Below are positions 17,935 through 26,470 of a DNA stretch of 64,000 nucleotides, piece by piece (within the stretch, counting starts at the first letter, position 1; every line of letters begins with the position of its first letter). The notes beneath the pieces are model-generated. The model saw nothing but the letters and a program-made list of their open reading frames with translations, did not search any database and was not told where the DNA came from. The stretch covers positions 177,840-241,839 of the forward strand of contig NZ_LZLY01000097.1 of assembly GCF_001673535.1 (NCBI RefSeq). Reading direction: 5' to 3'. A program made the position numbers and the translations under genes. Origin of the DNA: Mycobacterium sp. 1081908.1. GTDB taxonomy: Bacteria > Actinomycetota > Actinomycetes > Mycobacteriales > Mycobacteriaceae.

Positions 17935-18750
17935 ATGGCAGGCATCAAACAGCCGGCGGCCCAGAATCACGAGACGGCGAAATGGGATCCGGAGTTCACC
18001 CGACAGGTCGCTAGAGCCCTCGGTCCCCTGGTCAAGCGGTGGTATCGCGCCGAGGTGCGAAACGTCGAGAACATCCCGTCGACCGGCGGGGCGCTCGTGG
18101 TCTCCAACCACTCGGGCGGCATGTTCACGCCGGACGTGTTCATCTTCTCGCCGGCCTTCTACGACAAGTTCGGCTACGACCGCCCCGTCTACACCCTGGC
18201 CCATTACGGGCTGTTCATGGGCCCACTGGACGGATGGCTGCGCCGCCTCGGCGTCATCGAGGCGAACCGGAAAAACGCCGCCGCGGCATTGCACTCGGGC
18301 GCGATCGTGCTGGTTTTTCCGGGTGGCGACTACGACGCCTACCGGTCCACCTTCAGCGCGAACGTCATCGACTTCGACGGCCGCACCGGCTACGTGCGGA
18401 CCGCCATCGAAGCCGGCGTGCCGATCGTGCCCACCGTGTCCATCGGCGCCCAGGAGACCCAGCTGTTCCTGACCCGCGGCAACTGGCTGGCGCGCGCGTT
18501 GCGACTCACGAAGGCCCGGATAAACATCCTGCCGGTCAGCTTCGGCTTCCCATTCGGCCTGAGCGTGATCTTCCCGCCCAACCTGCCGCTGCCTGCCAAG
18601 ATCGTCACCGAGGTGCTCGAACCCATCGATGTGATCGCACGCTTCGGCGACGACCCGGACGTCGAAGAGGTCGACCTGCACGTTCGCACGGTGATGGAGG
18701 CGGCGCTCCAGCGGCTCGCGGACGAACGCCGGTTCCCCGTGCTGGGCTGA
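17935..18750 (+). CDS. Lysophospholipid acyltransferase-family protein
   Basis: 271 residues from ATG at 17935 (TTG at 17929 is possible). Acyltransferase motif VSNHSGGMFTPDVFIF (catalytic histidine with downstream aspartate), then VFPGGDYDAYR and GVPIVPTVSIGAQET, which match the PlsC/MGAT-like LPLAT group. It would transfer an acyl group from acyl-CoA to a lysolipid or a mono/diacylglycerol at the inner membrane. Mycobacteria have many such paralogues, so the acceptor is unknown. No clear ribosome binding site was seen. Convergent with purQ, 27 bases away. Confidence 0.85.
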   Translation: MAGIKQPAAQNHETAKWDPEFTRQVARALGPLVKRWYRAEVRNVENIPSTGGALVVSNHSGGMFTPDVFIFSPAFYDKFGYDRPVYTLAHYGLFMGPLDGWLRRLGVIEANRKNAAAALHSGAIVLVFPGGDYDAYRSTFSANVIDFDGRTGYVRTAIEAGVPIVPTVSIGAQETQLFLTRGNWLARALRLTKARINILPVSFGFPFGLSVIFPPNLPLPAKIVTEVLEPIDVIARFGDDPDVEEVDLHVRTVMEAALQRLADERRFPVLG

Positions 18751-18777
18751 ATTACGCCGCGCAGTAGGGATTTTCGG

Positions 18778-19452
18778 CTAGGCGGCGAGCACGGAGTTCA
18801 GCGCCGAATAGAACAGGCCCAGGCCATCGTCCGACGGTCCCGTCAGTGCCTCGATGGCGTGCTCGGGATGCGGCATCAGCCCGACGACGCGGCCGTTGGC
18901 CGAGCTGATGCCGGCGATGTCACGCTGCGAGCCGTTGGGGTTGTCGTGGTAGCGGAAAACCACCCGCCCCTCGCCCTCGAGCTCGTCCAGCACGTTGGCC
19001 GGGGCGACGTAGCGGCCCTCGCCCGACTTCAGCGGCACCAGCAGGTCCGCGCCGGGCTCAAAACGCGACGTCCACGCCGTCGAGGTCGATGCGACCCGTA
19101 GCCACACATCGCGGCACACGAAGTGCAAACCCGCGTTGCGGGTCAGGGCACCGGGCAGCAGCCCGGCCTCGCAGATCACCTGAAAACCGTTGCAAATTCC
19201 CAATACCGGCATTCCGCGTCCCGCGGCGTCGACCACTTCGGCCATCACCGGGGCGAACCTCGCGATCGCACCGGCGCGCAGGTAGTCGCCGTAGGAGAAG
19301 CCGCCGGGAACCACCACCGCGTCGACCCCCTTCAGGTCCGCATCGGCGTGCCATAGAGCCACCGCCTCAGCGCCGACGCGCCGCGCCGCGCGGGCGGCGT
19401 CGACGTCGTCAAGCGTGCCGGGAAAGGTGATCACGCCGATGCGCGCCGTCAC
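18778..19452 (-). CDS. purQ: Phosphoribosylformylglycinamidine synthase glutaminase subunit PurQ
   Basis: 224 residues. The class I glutamine amidotransferase that releases ammonia for PurL. Nucleophile cysteine is in [35 protein letters not shown] is typical of PurQ; the His-x-Glu pair lies in [12 protein letters not shown] near the C-terminus. The GTG/ATG at 19452 overlaps the purS stop by four bases, so the two are translated together. Length is normal for the small PurQ type. Confidence 0.97.
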   Translation of the reverse strand: MTARIGVITFPGTLDDVDAARAARRVGAEAVALWHADADLKGVDAVVVPGGFSYGDYLRAGAIARFAPVMAEVVDAAGRGMPVLGICNGFQVICEAGLLPGALTRNAGLHFVCRDVWLRVASTSTAWTSRFEPGADLLVPLKSGEGRYVAPANVLDELEGEGRVVFRYHDNPNGSQRDIAGISSANGRVVGLMPHPEHAIEALTGPSDDGLGLFYSALNSVLAA

Positions 19453-19688
19453 TGCGCCTCCCGGCTGATCGTCCAGTCCTCGATCACGGTGTTGGCCAAC
19501 AGCGATTCGGCGATCTCGGCGAGCGTCGCGTCGTCGACGGACTCGTCGACTTCGAGCTCAAATCGCTTGCCCTGGCGGACTTCCGAGATCCCGGGGTGGC
19601 CGAGCCGACCCAGCGCACCCACAATTGCCTGACCCTGCGGGTCCAAAATCTCCGCTTTGGGCATCACATGAACGACCACCCGGCTCAC
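19449..19688 (-). CDS. purS: Phosphoribosylformylglycinamidine synthase subunit PurS
   Basis: 79 residues ([20 protein letters not shown], then [20 protein letters not shown]). PurS bridges PurL and PurQ in the three-part FGAM synthase. The start has a GGAGGAG ribosome binding site and a candidate -10 (TAGAGT, complement of 19723-19728) about 35 bases upstream. It is the first gene of the purS-purQ operon; purL is elsewhere in the window. Confidence 0.96.
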   Translation of the reverse strand: MSRVVVHVMPKAEILDPQGQAIVGALGRLGHPGISEVRQGKRFELEVDESVDDATLAEIAESLLANTVIEDWTISREAQ

Positions 19689-19752
19689 CGGCGCTCCTCC
19701 TCAGGGCTCGTCTCGGCACCCAACTCTACCGGCGAGCGGTGCCGACGGCCGG

Positions 19753-20433
19753 TCACGGGCACGAGGCGATATAGGCGTCGCACAGCGGCGCGATCATGGA
19801 ATTCAGCACCGGATCGTCCGCCATCGCCGGCCAGGACACCTGCGGCGGCCCCTGCGACCACAGCGTGAGCTCGCTGACCGTGCTGCTCGCCACGTGGGCC
19901 ACCAGGTAGGTGTGCATCACCACCGGGCCGCTGACCACCGCCGCCATCCGATTCGGCTCTTCGCTGGTGATCGACGGCGACTGCGCCGGGACCCGTTGCT
20001 GGCAGCCGCGCAGGGCGGCGACGGCGTTGCTGAACACCCCGGCCGCGATGGAGCCGCCGCGGGCCGTGTCACCGCGCCAGTGCAGGATTTCGGCCTGCAA
20101 CTGCCACTGACCGTCCGGGTGGGTGATCGTCACGCGCGCCGCGACCGCCGATGCGCGGGCGTCCTGCGGCGCCTCCGGTGAGGCACACAGATCCTCGAAG
20201 CGAAACCTCGCTGTGCCGGCGCCCGTCAACGGAACCGACGAACCGGCCAGCGACGGCCAGCTGTATACCGAGTCCAGCGGCACCGCGCGCTGCGGGATCC
20301 AGGCGCTGTTCGGGATCTGGTCGCAGGTGGTCGGGCAAGTCTCCGGGTCCGCGTGGGTGGGCACCGCGACGATCAGGGCCACCACGAAGCCGCCGACAGC
20401 CAGCATCGCCGCCAGGATCACCCGCATCGGCAT
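19753..20433 (-). CDS. Exported conserved protein (Rv0787-like position)
   Basis: 226 residues from ATG at 20433, which has a GGGGG ribosome binding site; upstream in-frame codons overlap the divergent gene. The N-terminus MPMRVILAAMLAVGGFVVAL followed by VPTHADPETC is a signal peptide with cleavage probably after THA. The mature part has six cysteines (CPTTC, DLC, GCQQR, PLC, IASCP), suggesting disulfides outside the membrane. No enzyme motif is seen. It ends 65 bases before purS begins, on the same strand. Its function is unknown. Confidence 0.8.
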   Translation of the reverse strand: MPMRVILAAMLAVGGFVVALIVAVPTHADPETCPTTCDQIPNSAWIPQRAVPLDSVYSWPSLAGSSVPLTGAGTARFRFEDLCASPEAPQDARASAVAARVTITHPDGQWQLQAEILHWRGDTARGGSIAAGVFSNAVAALRGCQQRVPAQSPSITSEEPNRMAAVVSGPVVMHTYLVAHVASSTVSELTLWSQGPPQVSWPAMADDPVLNSMIAPLCDAYIASCP

Positions 20434-20460
20434 CACCCCCGTCAGGGCACAATCGTAAAT

Positions 20461-21099
20461 ATGCAACTTACGCACTTCGGCCATTCCTGCCTACTTGCCG
20501 AGTTCGACAACACGCGTGTGCTTTTTGATCCCGGTACCTTCGCGCACGGTTTCGAGGGAATCACGGGCCTGGACGCCATCCTGATCACCCACCAGCACCC
20601 CGACCACGTCGACGTGAGCCGGCTGCCCTCGCTGCTCGAGGGTAATCCCGATGCGGCGCTTTACGCCGACCCGCAAACCACCGAGCAACTGGGCACGCCG
20701 TGCCGGGCGGTGCACGTCGGCGACGAGCTGCAGATCGGCGAGCTGACCGTCCGGGCCGTCGGCGGCCGGCACGCGGTGATCCACCCGGAAATCCCTGTGA
20801 TAGAGAACATTTCGTTTCTGATCGGCGACGGGGGCCACGCGGCGCGGTTGATGCACCCCGGCGACGCGCTGTTCGTGCCCGACGAGCCGGTGGACGTACT
20901 GGCCACGCCGGCGGCCGCCCCGTGGATGAAGATCGCCGAGGCCGTGGACTACCTGCGCGCGGTGGCGCCGGTGCGGGCGGTGCCGATCCACCAGGGGATC
21001 ATCGCCCCGGACGCGCGGGGCATCTACTACGGCCGGCTCACCGAGATGACCACCACCGACTTCCAGGTGCTGCCCGAAGAAAACGCGGTCACCTTCTAG
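20461..21099 (+). CDS. MBL-fold metal-dependent hydrolase
   Basis: 212 residues from ATG at 20461. Metallo-beta-lactamase fold: MQLTHFGHSCLLAEF at the start, metal motif THQHPDHVD (HxHxDH), a later aspartate in RLMHPGDALF, and a histidine in AVPIHQGIIAP. This is the UPF0173/UlaG-like branch, which hydrolyses small esters, lactones or phosphodiesters. Divergent from the exported protein across 27 bases. In M. tuberculosis the equivalent gene Rv0786c is annotated as much shorter; here the fold looks complete. Confidence 0.88.
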   Translation: MQLTHFGHSCLLAEFDNTRVLFDPGTFAHGFEGITGLDAILITHQHPDHVDVSRLPSLLEGNPDAALYADPQTTEQLGTPCRAVHVGDELQIGELTVRAVGGRHAVIHPEIPVIENISFLIGDGGHAARLMHPGDALFVPDEPVDVLATPAAAPWMKIAEAVDYLRAVAPVRAVPIHQGIIAPDARGIYYGRLTEMTTTDFQVLPEENAVTF

Positions 21100-21104
21100 G
21101 TTTC

Positions 21105-21164
21105 GCCGAGCGTCGCGCCAGCGTCGCTCTCGGCCTCGAGCGTTGCGCTGGCGTGACGCTCGGC
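21105..21164. terminator. Intergenic hairpin between convergent genes
   Basis: Left arm 21105-21123 (GCCGAGCGTCGCGCCAGCG) pairs with 21146-21164 over 19 bp with one G-T pair; the loop is 22 bases. It lies between the stops of the MBL hydrolase (21099) and the KstD-like gene (21179) and could terminate both. Carries the CGAGCGTnrCGC word shared with the 17835 and 37205 hairpins. Confidence 0.7.
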
Positions 21165-21178
21165 AATGGAGCCGCCTC

Positions 21179-22843
21179 CTACGAAATGTCGTCGGCGGCG
21201 CCGCGGCCGGCGGCGCGACCGGAGAAGATGCAGCCACCTAGAAACGTGCCCTCCAGCGCCCGGTAGCCGTGCACGCCGCCGCCGCCGAATCCGGCCACCT
21301 CGCCGGCGGCATACAGCCCGTTCAGCGGGGTGCCGTCGGCCGTCAACACCCGCCCGGCCAGGTCGGTTTCGATGCCGCCCAACGTCTTTCGGGTCAGGAT
21401 GTGCAGCTTGACGGCGATCAGCGGCCCGGCCTTCGGATCGGTCAGCCGGTGCGGCGCCACCACGCGGCCCAGCCGGTCGCCGAGGTAGCCGCGCGCGGCC
21501 CGGATCGCGGTGATCTGGCCGTCCTTGCTGAACCGGTTGGCCACCTCGCGGTCGCGGGCGGTCACCTCGGCCTCCACCGTGGCGTAGTCCAGTGGCTCCA
21601 CATCGGGCAGCTTGTTCATCGCGGTCACCAGCTCGCGCAGCGAGTCCGCGCTGACGAAGTCCACGCCCCGGTCGATGAATGCCTGCACCGGTGCCGGCGG
21701 TCCGGAGCTGGCCCGGTTGCGCACCAGCTCGCGCACGCTCTGCCCGGTCAGGTCGGGGTTCTGTTCCTGGCCGGAGAGGGCGAACTCCTTTTCAATGATC
21801 CTGGCGTTCAACACAAACCAGGTGTAGTCATGCCCGGACTTGGTGATGTGCTCGAGCGTGCCGAGGGTGTCGAAGCCGGGATACAGCGGCACCGGCAACC
21901 GCTTGCCGGACGCGTCCAGCCATAGCGACGAGGGGCCCGGGATGATGCGGATGCCGTGCAGCGGCCAGATCGGGTCGTGGTTGGTGATGCCCTCGGTGTA
22001 GTGCCACATCCGGTCGGGGTTGATCACCCGCGCACCGGCCCGCTGGGAGATGCCGATCATCCTGCCGTCGACGTGCGCGGGCACGCCGCTGAGCAGCTGC
22101 TCGGGGACGCGGCCCATCCGTGCCGGCCAGTTCTTGCGCACCAGCTCGTGATTGCCGCCGATGCCGCCGCTGGTGACGATCACCGCAGGCGCACGGAATT
22201 CGAACTGCCCCACCGCATTTCGCGACGAAGTCACGCCGCGTGCGGCCGCCGAGGGCTCCAACACCGTGCCGCGGACGCCGGTCACCGCCGCGCCCTCGAC
22301 GATCAGCTCGTCGACCCGGTGGCGGTGCGCGAAGCGCACCGACGAACGATCCCGCAGCTGGCGCGCGAAGATCTCGACCAGGGCCGGCCCGGTACCCCAG
22401 GTGATGTGAAAGCGGGGCACCGAATTGCCGTGTCCCTGCGCGCCGTAACCGCCGCGTTCGGCCCAGCCCACCAGCGGAAAGATCTTGAGCCCCCGGGCGC
22501 GCAGCCAGCTGCGTTTCTCCCCGGCGGCGAAATCGACGTAGGCGTGCGCCCATTGGCGTGGCCAGTAGTCCTCGGGCCGGTCGAACGCCGCCGTGCCGAG
22601 CCAATCCTGCAGGGCCAGCTCGTGGCTGTCGCGGATGCCCAGGCGGCGCTGCTCCGGGCTGTCGACGAAGAACAGACCACCGAACGACCAGAACGCCTGC
22701 CCACCCAGATTGGCGCTGTTCTCCTGGTCGAGGATCAGCACCCGCAGGCCGCGCTCCACCAACTCGCAGGCGGCCACCAGACCCGAAAGACCGGCACCGA
22801 CAATGATCGCGTCAGCGGCGAACCCTGCCGAAGAATCGCTCAT
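21179..22843 (-). CDS. FAD-binding dehydrogenase, KstD/fumarate reductase-like
   Basis: 554 residues from ATG at 22843; the longer open frame upstream is shadow of the next gene. FAD motif AIIVGAGLSGLVAACELVER near the N-terminus, SGGIGGNHELVRKNWP in the middle and a C-terminal FAD segment GLYAAGEVAGFGGGGVHGYR. This is the flavoprotein group of 3-ketosteroid dehydrogenases and fumarate reductases; the protein matches Rv0785 in position and length. It probably introduces a double bond into a steroid- or lipid-like substrate, but a true KstD role is not shown. No signal peptide. Confidence 0.88.
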   Translation of the reverse strand: MSDSSAGFAADAIIVGAGLSGLVAACELVERGLRVLILDQENSANLGGQAFWSFGGLFFVDSPEQRRLGIRDSHELALQDWLGTAAFDRPEDYWPRQWAHAYVDFAAGEKRSWLRARGLKIFPLVGWAERGGYGAQGHGNSVPRFHITWGTGPALVEIFARQLRDRSSVRFAHRHRVDELIVEGAAVTGVRGTVLEPSAAARGVTSSRNAVGQFEFRAPAVIVTSGGIGGNHELVRKNWPARMGRVPEQLLSGVPAHVDGRMIGISQRAGARVINPDRMWHYTEGITNHDPIWPLHGIRIIPGPSSLWLDASGKRLPVPLYPGFDTLGTLEHITKSGHDYTWFVLNARIIEKEFALSGQEQNPDLTGQSVRELVRNRASSGPPAPVQAFIDRGVDFVSADSLRELVTAMNKLPDVEPLDYATVEAEVTARDREVANRFSKDGQITAIRAARGYLGDRLGRVVAPHRLTDPKAGPLIAVKLHILTRKTLGGIETDLAGRVLTADGTPLNGLYAAGEVAGFGGGGVHGYRALEGTFLGGCIFSGRAAGRGAADDIS

Positions 22844-22890
22844 GTCCGAACAGGGTAATGCGCCCGGCGGACGGCCAATCAGGCGCTGGG

Positions 22891-23595
22891 TCAGGCCGCG
22901 TCGAGGACCGCCCGGTCGGACCGCCACTTGTACACCGTCGGGGTGCAGCCGTGCATCGACGCGAGGTCGACGGCGTCCAGCATCGCCTGCAGTGGCCCGG
23001 GCTTGCGCAGTTGGTGCGCGGCCACCGCGACCCGCACGATGCCGTCGCGGCGCGCGATCCGCTCCGCGGACAGCACGACCATGCGGCACCACCACGGCTC
23101 GGTCAGGAAGCCCTCGCCGATGCCCAGCACCCGGGTGCGGACGGTGCTGTGCCGGACCAGGTCGGTGATCCCGTGCAGATCGGCGAGCAGCCGGAAGCCG
23201 TTCTGCGGCAATGCCTTGACCACACCCGGGGACACCACCCAGCCCGGCGCCGCGAAGAGCCGGGTGCGCAGCCCGAGGTGCTCGAGGACCCGGTCGGCAC
23301 CCATCAGTCGGAGGTTGGCCTCGTGCGCGCGCAGCACCGCGAATTCGCCGCGACGCTTCTTGGTTGCGGGGTCGTCGTAGCCGTGCAGCACGATGGCGTC
23401 GCCGCCGGCTCGACGGGCGGTCAGCCACTCCACGGTGCGCGGGTCGCGGTCGAGCCGGTAGTCGCCCTTGAGCCGGGGGGCAACCAGCAACGAAACCGGC
23501 ACCTTGCGGGCGTCCATTTGCGCGCAGAACGCCTCGACGTCGCCCAGGGTGCGCTCACCGATCCCCGAGACCGAGACGATCAATTTTCCAGACAC
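22891..23595 (-). CDS. DUF2334/polysaccharide deacetylase-like protein
   Basis: 234 residues from GTG at 23595 (VSGKLIVSVSGIGERTLGD). Resembles the DUF2334 branch of the polysaccharide-deacetylase superfamily: LLVAPRLKGDYRLDRDP, AIVLHGYDDPATKKRRGEF (His and Asp as possible metal ligands), LFAAPGWVVSP and VAVAAHQLRKPG. It may remove acyl groups from a carbohydrate, but the canonical NodB motifs are not all present. It is 47 bases upstream of the KstD-like gene, same strand, so probably co-transcribed. It matches Rv0784 in position. Confidence 0.72.
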   Translation of the reverse strand: MSGKLIVSVSGIGERTLGDVEAFCAQMDARKVPVSLLVAPRLKGDYRLDRDPRTVEWLTARRAGGDAIVLHGYDDPATKKRRGEFAVLRAHEANLRLMGADRVLEHLGLRTRLFAAPGWVVSPGVVKALPQNGFRLLADLHGITDLVRHSTVRTRVLGIGEGFLTEPWWCRMVVLSAERIARRDGIVRVAVAAHQLRKPGPLQAMLDAVDLASMHGCTPTVYKWRSDRAVLDAA

Positions 23596-23791
23596 ACCTG
23601 CAGTTTGACGATTCCAGGTGTCGGGATGGTGAAGGACACGCAGACGGCAGGCGTATATCGGCCCCGCCGCGAAGCCCGTCGAGGGCGGCCGGAGCCGTGA
23701 AAATACCGCCAACGAACCGCCCTGCCGGGCCGCGGCAGCAAACGCGTTCCGGCACGCCGCCGTGGATCGATTCGATATGCTAAGCAACGTC

Positions 23792-25369
23792 ATGGACAGC
23801 TCGCCGCCCACCGCTCCCCCTCAGCATCCGGGCGCCCATGTCTACCCCGACAAGCTGGACGCCAGGCTGTTTCGGGTCTCCGGGGTATGCCTCCTTGCCA
23901 CCGTGATGGCGATCCTGGACGTCACGGTCGTCGCCGTCGCGCAACGCACCTTCATCGACCAGTTCGGCTCGTCGCAGGTCGTCGTCGCCTGGACGATGAC
24001 CGGCTACACGCTGGCGCTGGCGACCGTGATCCCGCTAACGGGCTGGGCCGCCGACCGGTTCGGCACCAAACGGCTTTTCATGGGATCGGTGGTCGCATTC
24101 GCACTTGGCTCGCTGCTGTGCGCGGTGGCGTCAACGATCCTGCAGCTCATCGTGTTTCGGGTGGTGCAGGGCATCGGCGGCGGCATGCTGATGCCGCTGG
24201 GGTTCATGATCATGACCCGCGAGGCCGGCCCCGCGCGGCTCGGCCGCCTGATGTCCATCCTCAGCATCCCCATGCTGCTCGCCCCGATCGGTGGTCCCAT
24301 CCTCGGCGGCTGGCTTATCGACACCTCGAGCTGGAGGTGGATCTTCCTGATCAACCTGCCGATCGGGCTCCTGACGCTGGTCCTGGCGGCGATCGTGTTC
24401 CCGAGGGATCACCCGGCCCGGTCGGAGACTTTCGACGTCGTAGGTGCGCTGCTGCTGTCACCCGGACTGGCGACGTTCCTGTTCGCGGTGTCGTCCGTCC
24501 CGCGCTGCGGGACGGTGGCCGACCGACGGGTGTTGGTACCGGCGGCCGTCGGCCTGGCGTTGATCGCCGCGTTCGTCGTGCATGCGCGGCGCCGCGCCGA
24601 CCATCCCCTGATCGATCTGCGGCTCTTCCAAAACAAGGTGATCACCCACGCCAACGTGACGATGCTGCTCTTCGCCGCCGCGTTCTTCGGCGCGGGCCTG
24701 CTGCTCCCGAGCTACTGCCAGCAGGTGCTGCACCAGACGCCGATGCAGGCCGGCGTGCACATGATCCCCCAGGGGCTCGGCGCCATGCTGACCATGCGGC
24801 TGACCGGACCGCTGGTGGACCGGCAGGGGCCGGGCAAGATCGTGCTGGTCGGCATCGCGCTGATCACCGCCGGAATGGGCGCGTTCGCGTTCGGCGTGGC
24901 CCGGCAGGCCGCATACCTGCCCACACTGCTGGTTGCCCTGGCCGTCATGGGGCTGGGCATGGGGTGCACCATGATGCCGCTGTCCGTCGCGTCGGTGCAG
25001 GCGCTCTCCCCACACCAGATCGCCCGCGGCACAACGCTGATGAGCGTCAGCAATCAGGTCGGCGGCTCGATGGGAACCGCGTTGATGTCCATGATCCTCA
25101 CCAACCAGTTCAACCGAAGCGAGAACGTCGCCGCGGCAAACAAACTCGCAGCCCTGCAGCAGAAGGCGGCCGCGACCGGGACCCCGATCGACCCGTCCGC
25201 GGTACCGCCGGAAGCGCTCGCCCCCGGCTTCCCCGGCAACGTGCTGCACGACCTTTCCCACGCCTACACAACGGTATTCGTGATCGCGGCCGTCTTGGTG
25301 ACGTTCACCGTCATCCCGGCGATGTTTCTGCCGAGGCAGCCCGCCAGCGTGACGGCGGGCGAGGATTAA
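23792..25369 (+). CDS. emrB: MFS multidrug efflux transporter, EmrB/QacA (DHA2) family
   Basis: About 525 residues with 14 predicted membrane helices. MFS marks are DVTVVAVAQRTFIDQF in helix 1, GYTLALATVIPLTGWAADRFGTKRLF (loop 2-3 motif) and RVVQGIGGGMLMPLGF, and the helix-5 motif C GGPILGGWLI. A proton-driven exporter of hydrophobic compounds in the plasma membrane. Start: ATG at 23792 lies 10 bases after TATGCT; GTG at 23762 (535 residues) and ATG at 23777 are possible and nearer the M. tuberculosis length. The convergent TetR gene overlaps its stop by four bases. Confidence 0.93.
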   Translation: MDSSPPTAPPQHPGAHVYPDKLDARLFRVSGVCLLATVMAILDVTVVAVAQRTFIDQFGSSQVVVAWTMTGYTLALATVIPLTGWAADRFGTKRLFMGSVVAFALGSLLCAVASTILQLIVFRVVQGIGGGMLMPLGFMIMTREAGPARLGRLMSILSIPMLLAPIGGPILGGWLIDTSSWRWIFLINLPIGLLTLVLAAIVFPRDHPARSETFDVVGALLLSPGLATFLFAVSSVPRCGTVADRRVLVPAAVGLALIAAFVVHARRRADHPLIDLRLFQNKVITHANVTMLLFAAAFFGAGLLLPSYCQQVLHQTPMQAGVHMIPQGLGAMLTMRLTGPLVDRQGPGKIVLVGIALITAGMGAFAFGVARQAAYLPTLLVALAVMGLGMGCTMMPLSVASVQALSPHQIARGTTLMSVSNQVGGSMGTALMSMILTNQFNRSENVAAANKLAALQQKAAATGTPIDPSAVPPEALAPGFPGNVLHDLSHAYTTVFVIAAVLVTFTVIPAMFLPRQPASVTAGED

Positions 25370-25929
25370 CCCTCGAACAGCATGGTGGCGATCCGCATCA
25401 CGGTGTCCATCGGATCGGCCTGTTTGACCTGAGCGTTGACGGCCTCGTTGAGCCACAGCGTCGAAAACCCGTGCACGAGTGACCAGGCCGCGAGCTGAGC
25501 GGCGGCGGGATCGGCGCGCGCGTTGGGATCCCGTAGCGTCGCGACCCCGCGGGACAGCTCGGAACCGGCCGCGGCCTCGGCGGCGGCCAGTTCGGCGTCG
25601 GCGGCGTCCAGCAGCGACCTGTCGAACATCACCCGATAGTGGCCGGGGTGCTCGAGGGCGAACCGCACGTAGGCCAGGGCGGCGTCGGTGAAGTTGCCCC
25701 GGGCCTGCGTCAGCGCCTCCGTCAGCAGCGCAAAGCCCTCGGTGGCCAGCGCGGTGAACAACCCGCGCCGATCGGTGAAGTGGTGGGCGGGAGCGGCGTG
25801 CGACACGCCCGCGCTGCGCGCCAACTCCCGTAGCGAGATCCCGTCGGCGCCGCGCTCGGCCACCAGGCGCGCGGCCTCGGCGAGGATCACCGCGCGCAGG
25901 TCGCCGTGGTGGTAATTGGGCCGGGTCAC
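25366..25929 (-). CDS. TetR-family regulator with WHG-type C-terminal domain
   Basis: 187 residues. DNA-binding half: YHHGDLRAVILAEAARLVAE and ISLRELARSAGVSHAAPAHH with recognition helix HAAPAHHF. The C-terminal half has AAWSLVHGFSTLWLNEAV, the WHG motif of this subfamily. Divergent from the DoxX gene, with a large inverted repeat in the gap (25954-26005), so it most likely represses DoxX and itself. It overlaps the end of emrB by four bases in convergent orientation; control of emrB is possible but not shown. Confidence 0.9.
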   Translation of the reverse strand: MTRPNYHHGDLRAVILAEAARLVAERGADGISLRELARSAGVSHAAPAHHFTDRRGLFTALATEGFALLTEALTQARGNFTDAALAYVRFALEHPGHYRVMFDRSLLDAADAELAAAEAAAGSELSRGVATLRDPNARADPAAAQLAAWSLVHGFSTLWLNEAVNAQVKQADPMDTVMRIATMLFEG

Positions 25930-25953
25930 GGGCCCAGCATACCGACCGAACTT

Positions 25954-26005
25954 GACAGTGACTAGATCCCCGTTTACCTTCGAGTGCTAAGATCTTGTCA
26001 CTGTC
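25954..26005. promoter_or_regulatory. Paired operator between TetR and DoxX genes
   Basis: GACAGTGACTAGATC (25954-25968) and GATCTTGTCACTGTC (25991-26005) are inverted repeats with one mismatch, separated by 22 bases. The halves also align as direct repeats of CTTGnCAnTGnCTAGAT, so each may be a separate TetR site. A TAGATT at 26006-26011 is a possible -10 box for the DoxX gene. Confidence 0.6.
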
Positions 26006-26014
26006 TAGATTGGA

Positions 26015-26470
26015 ATGATTCCCATGGCCCCGTTGATCGCGCTGCTGTTGAGCACCATCGCCGCCCGGAGCATCGGCTGGCTCGGCGTCGCCTACGTCAA
26101 CAGCTGGACGGCCGCGCTCGCCGTCGGGCTGGCGGCGATGTTCCTGCTGACCGGTTTTTCACACTTCGCGCCGCCGCTGCGGCGCGACCTCATCGCGATC
26201 GTGCCGCCGCGCCTGCCCGCCCCGGGCTATCTGGTCACCATCACCGGACTGCTGGAGCTGCTCGGGGCCATCGGCTTGCTCGTTCCCGTGACCCGGGTGG
26301 CGGCCGCCGTCTGCCTCCTGGTGCTGATGCTGGCCATGTTCCCGGCAAACGTCTACGCCTCCCGGATGCCCGATCCGCCCAAGTCGATGACGACCCGGCT
26401 ACCCCTGCGGGCCGCGATGCAGGTCGTCTTCCTGGCCGCCGCCGTAGCGGTCGCGGTCGGCAGCGGCTAG
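26015..26470 (+). CDS. DoxX-family membrane protein
   Basis: 151 residues, four membrane helices (about 5-22, 32-50, 72-92 and 130-148). DoxX-like signatures are FLLTGFSHFAPPLRRDLIAI and TGLLELLGAIGLLVPVTRVA. DoxX proteins are small integral membrane partners in redox and thiol stress complexes; the role here is inferred. Start is ATG 26015 or 26024; given the -10 at 26006 the second would be almost leaderless. The last 72 bases overlap the 3' end of oligopeptidase B on the other strand. Probably controlled by the divergent TetR. Confidence 0.85.
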   Translation: MIPMAPLIALLLSTIAARSIGWLGVAYVNSWTAALAVGLAAMFLLTGFSHFAPPLRRDLIAIVPPRLPAPGYLVTITGLLELLGAIGLLVPVTRVAAAVCLLVLMLAMFPANVYASRMPDPPKSMTTRLPLRAAMQVVFLAAAVAVAVGSG

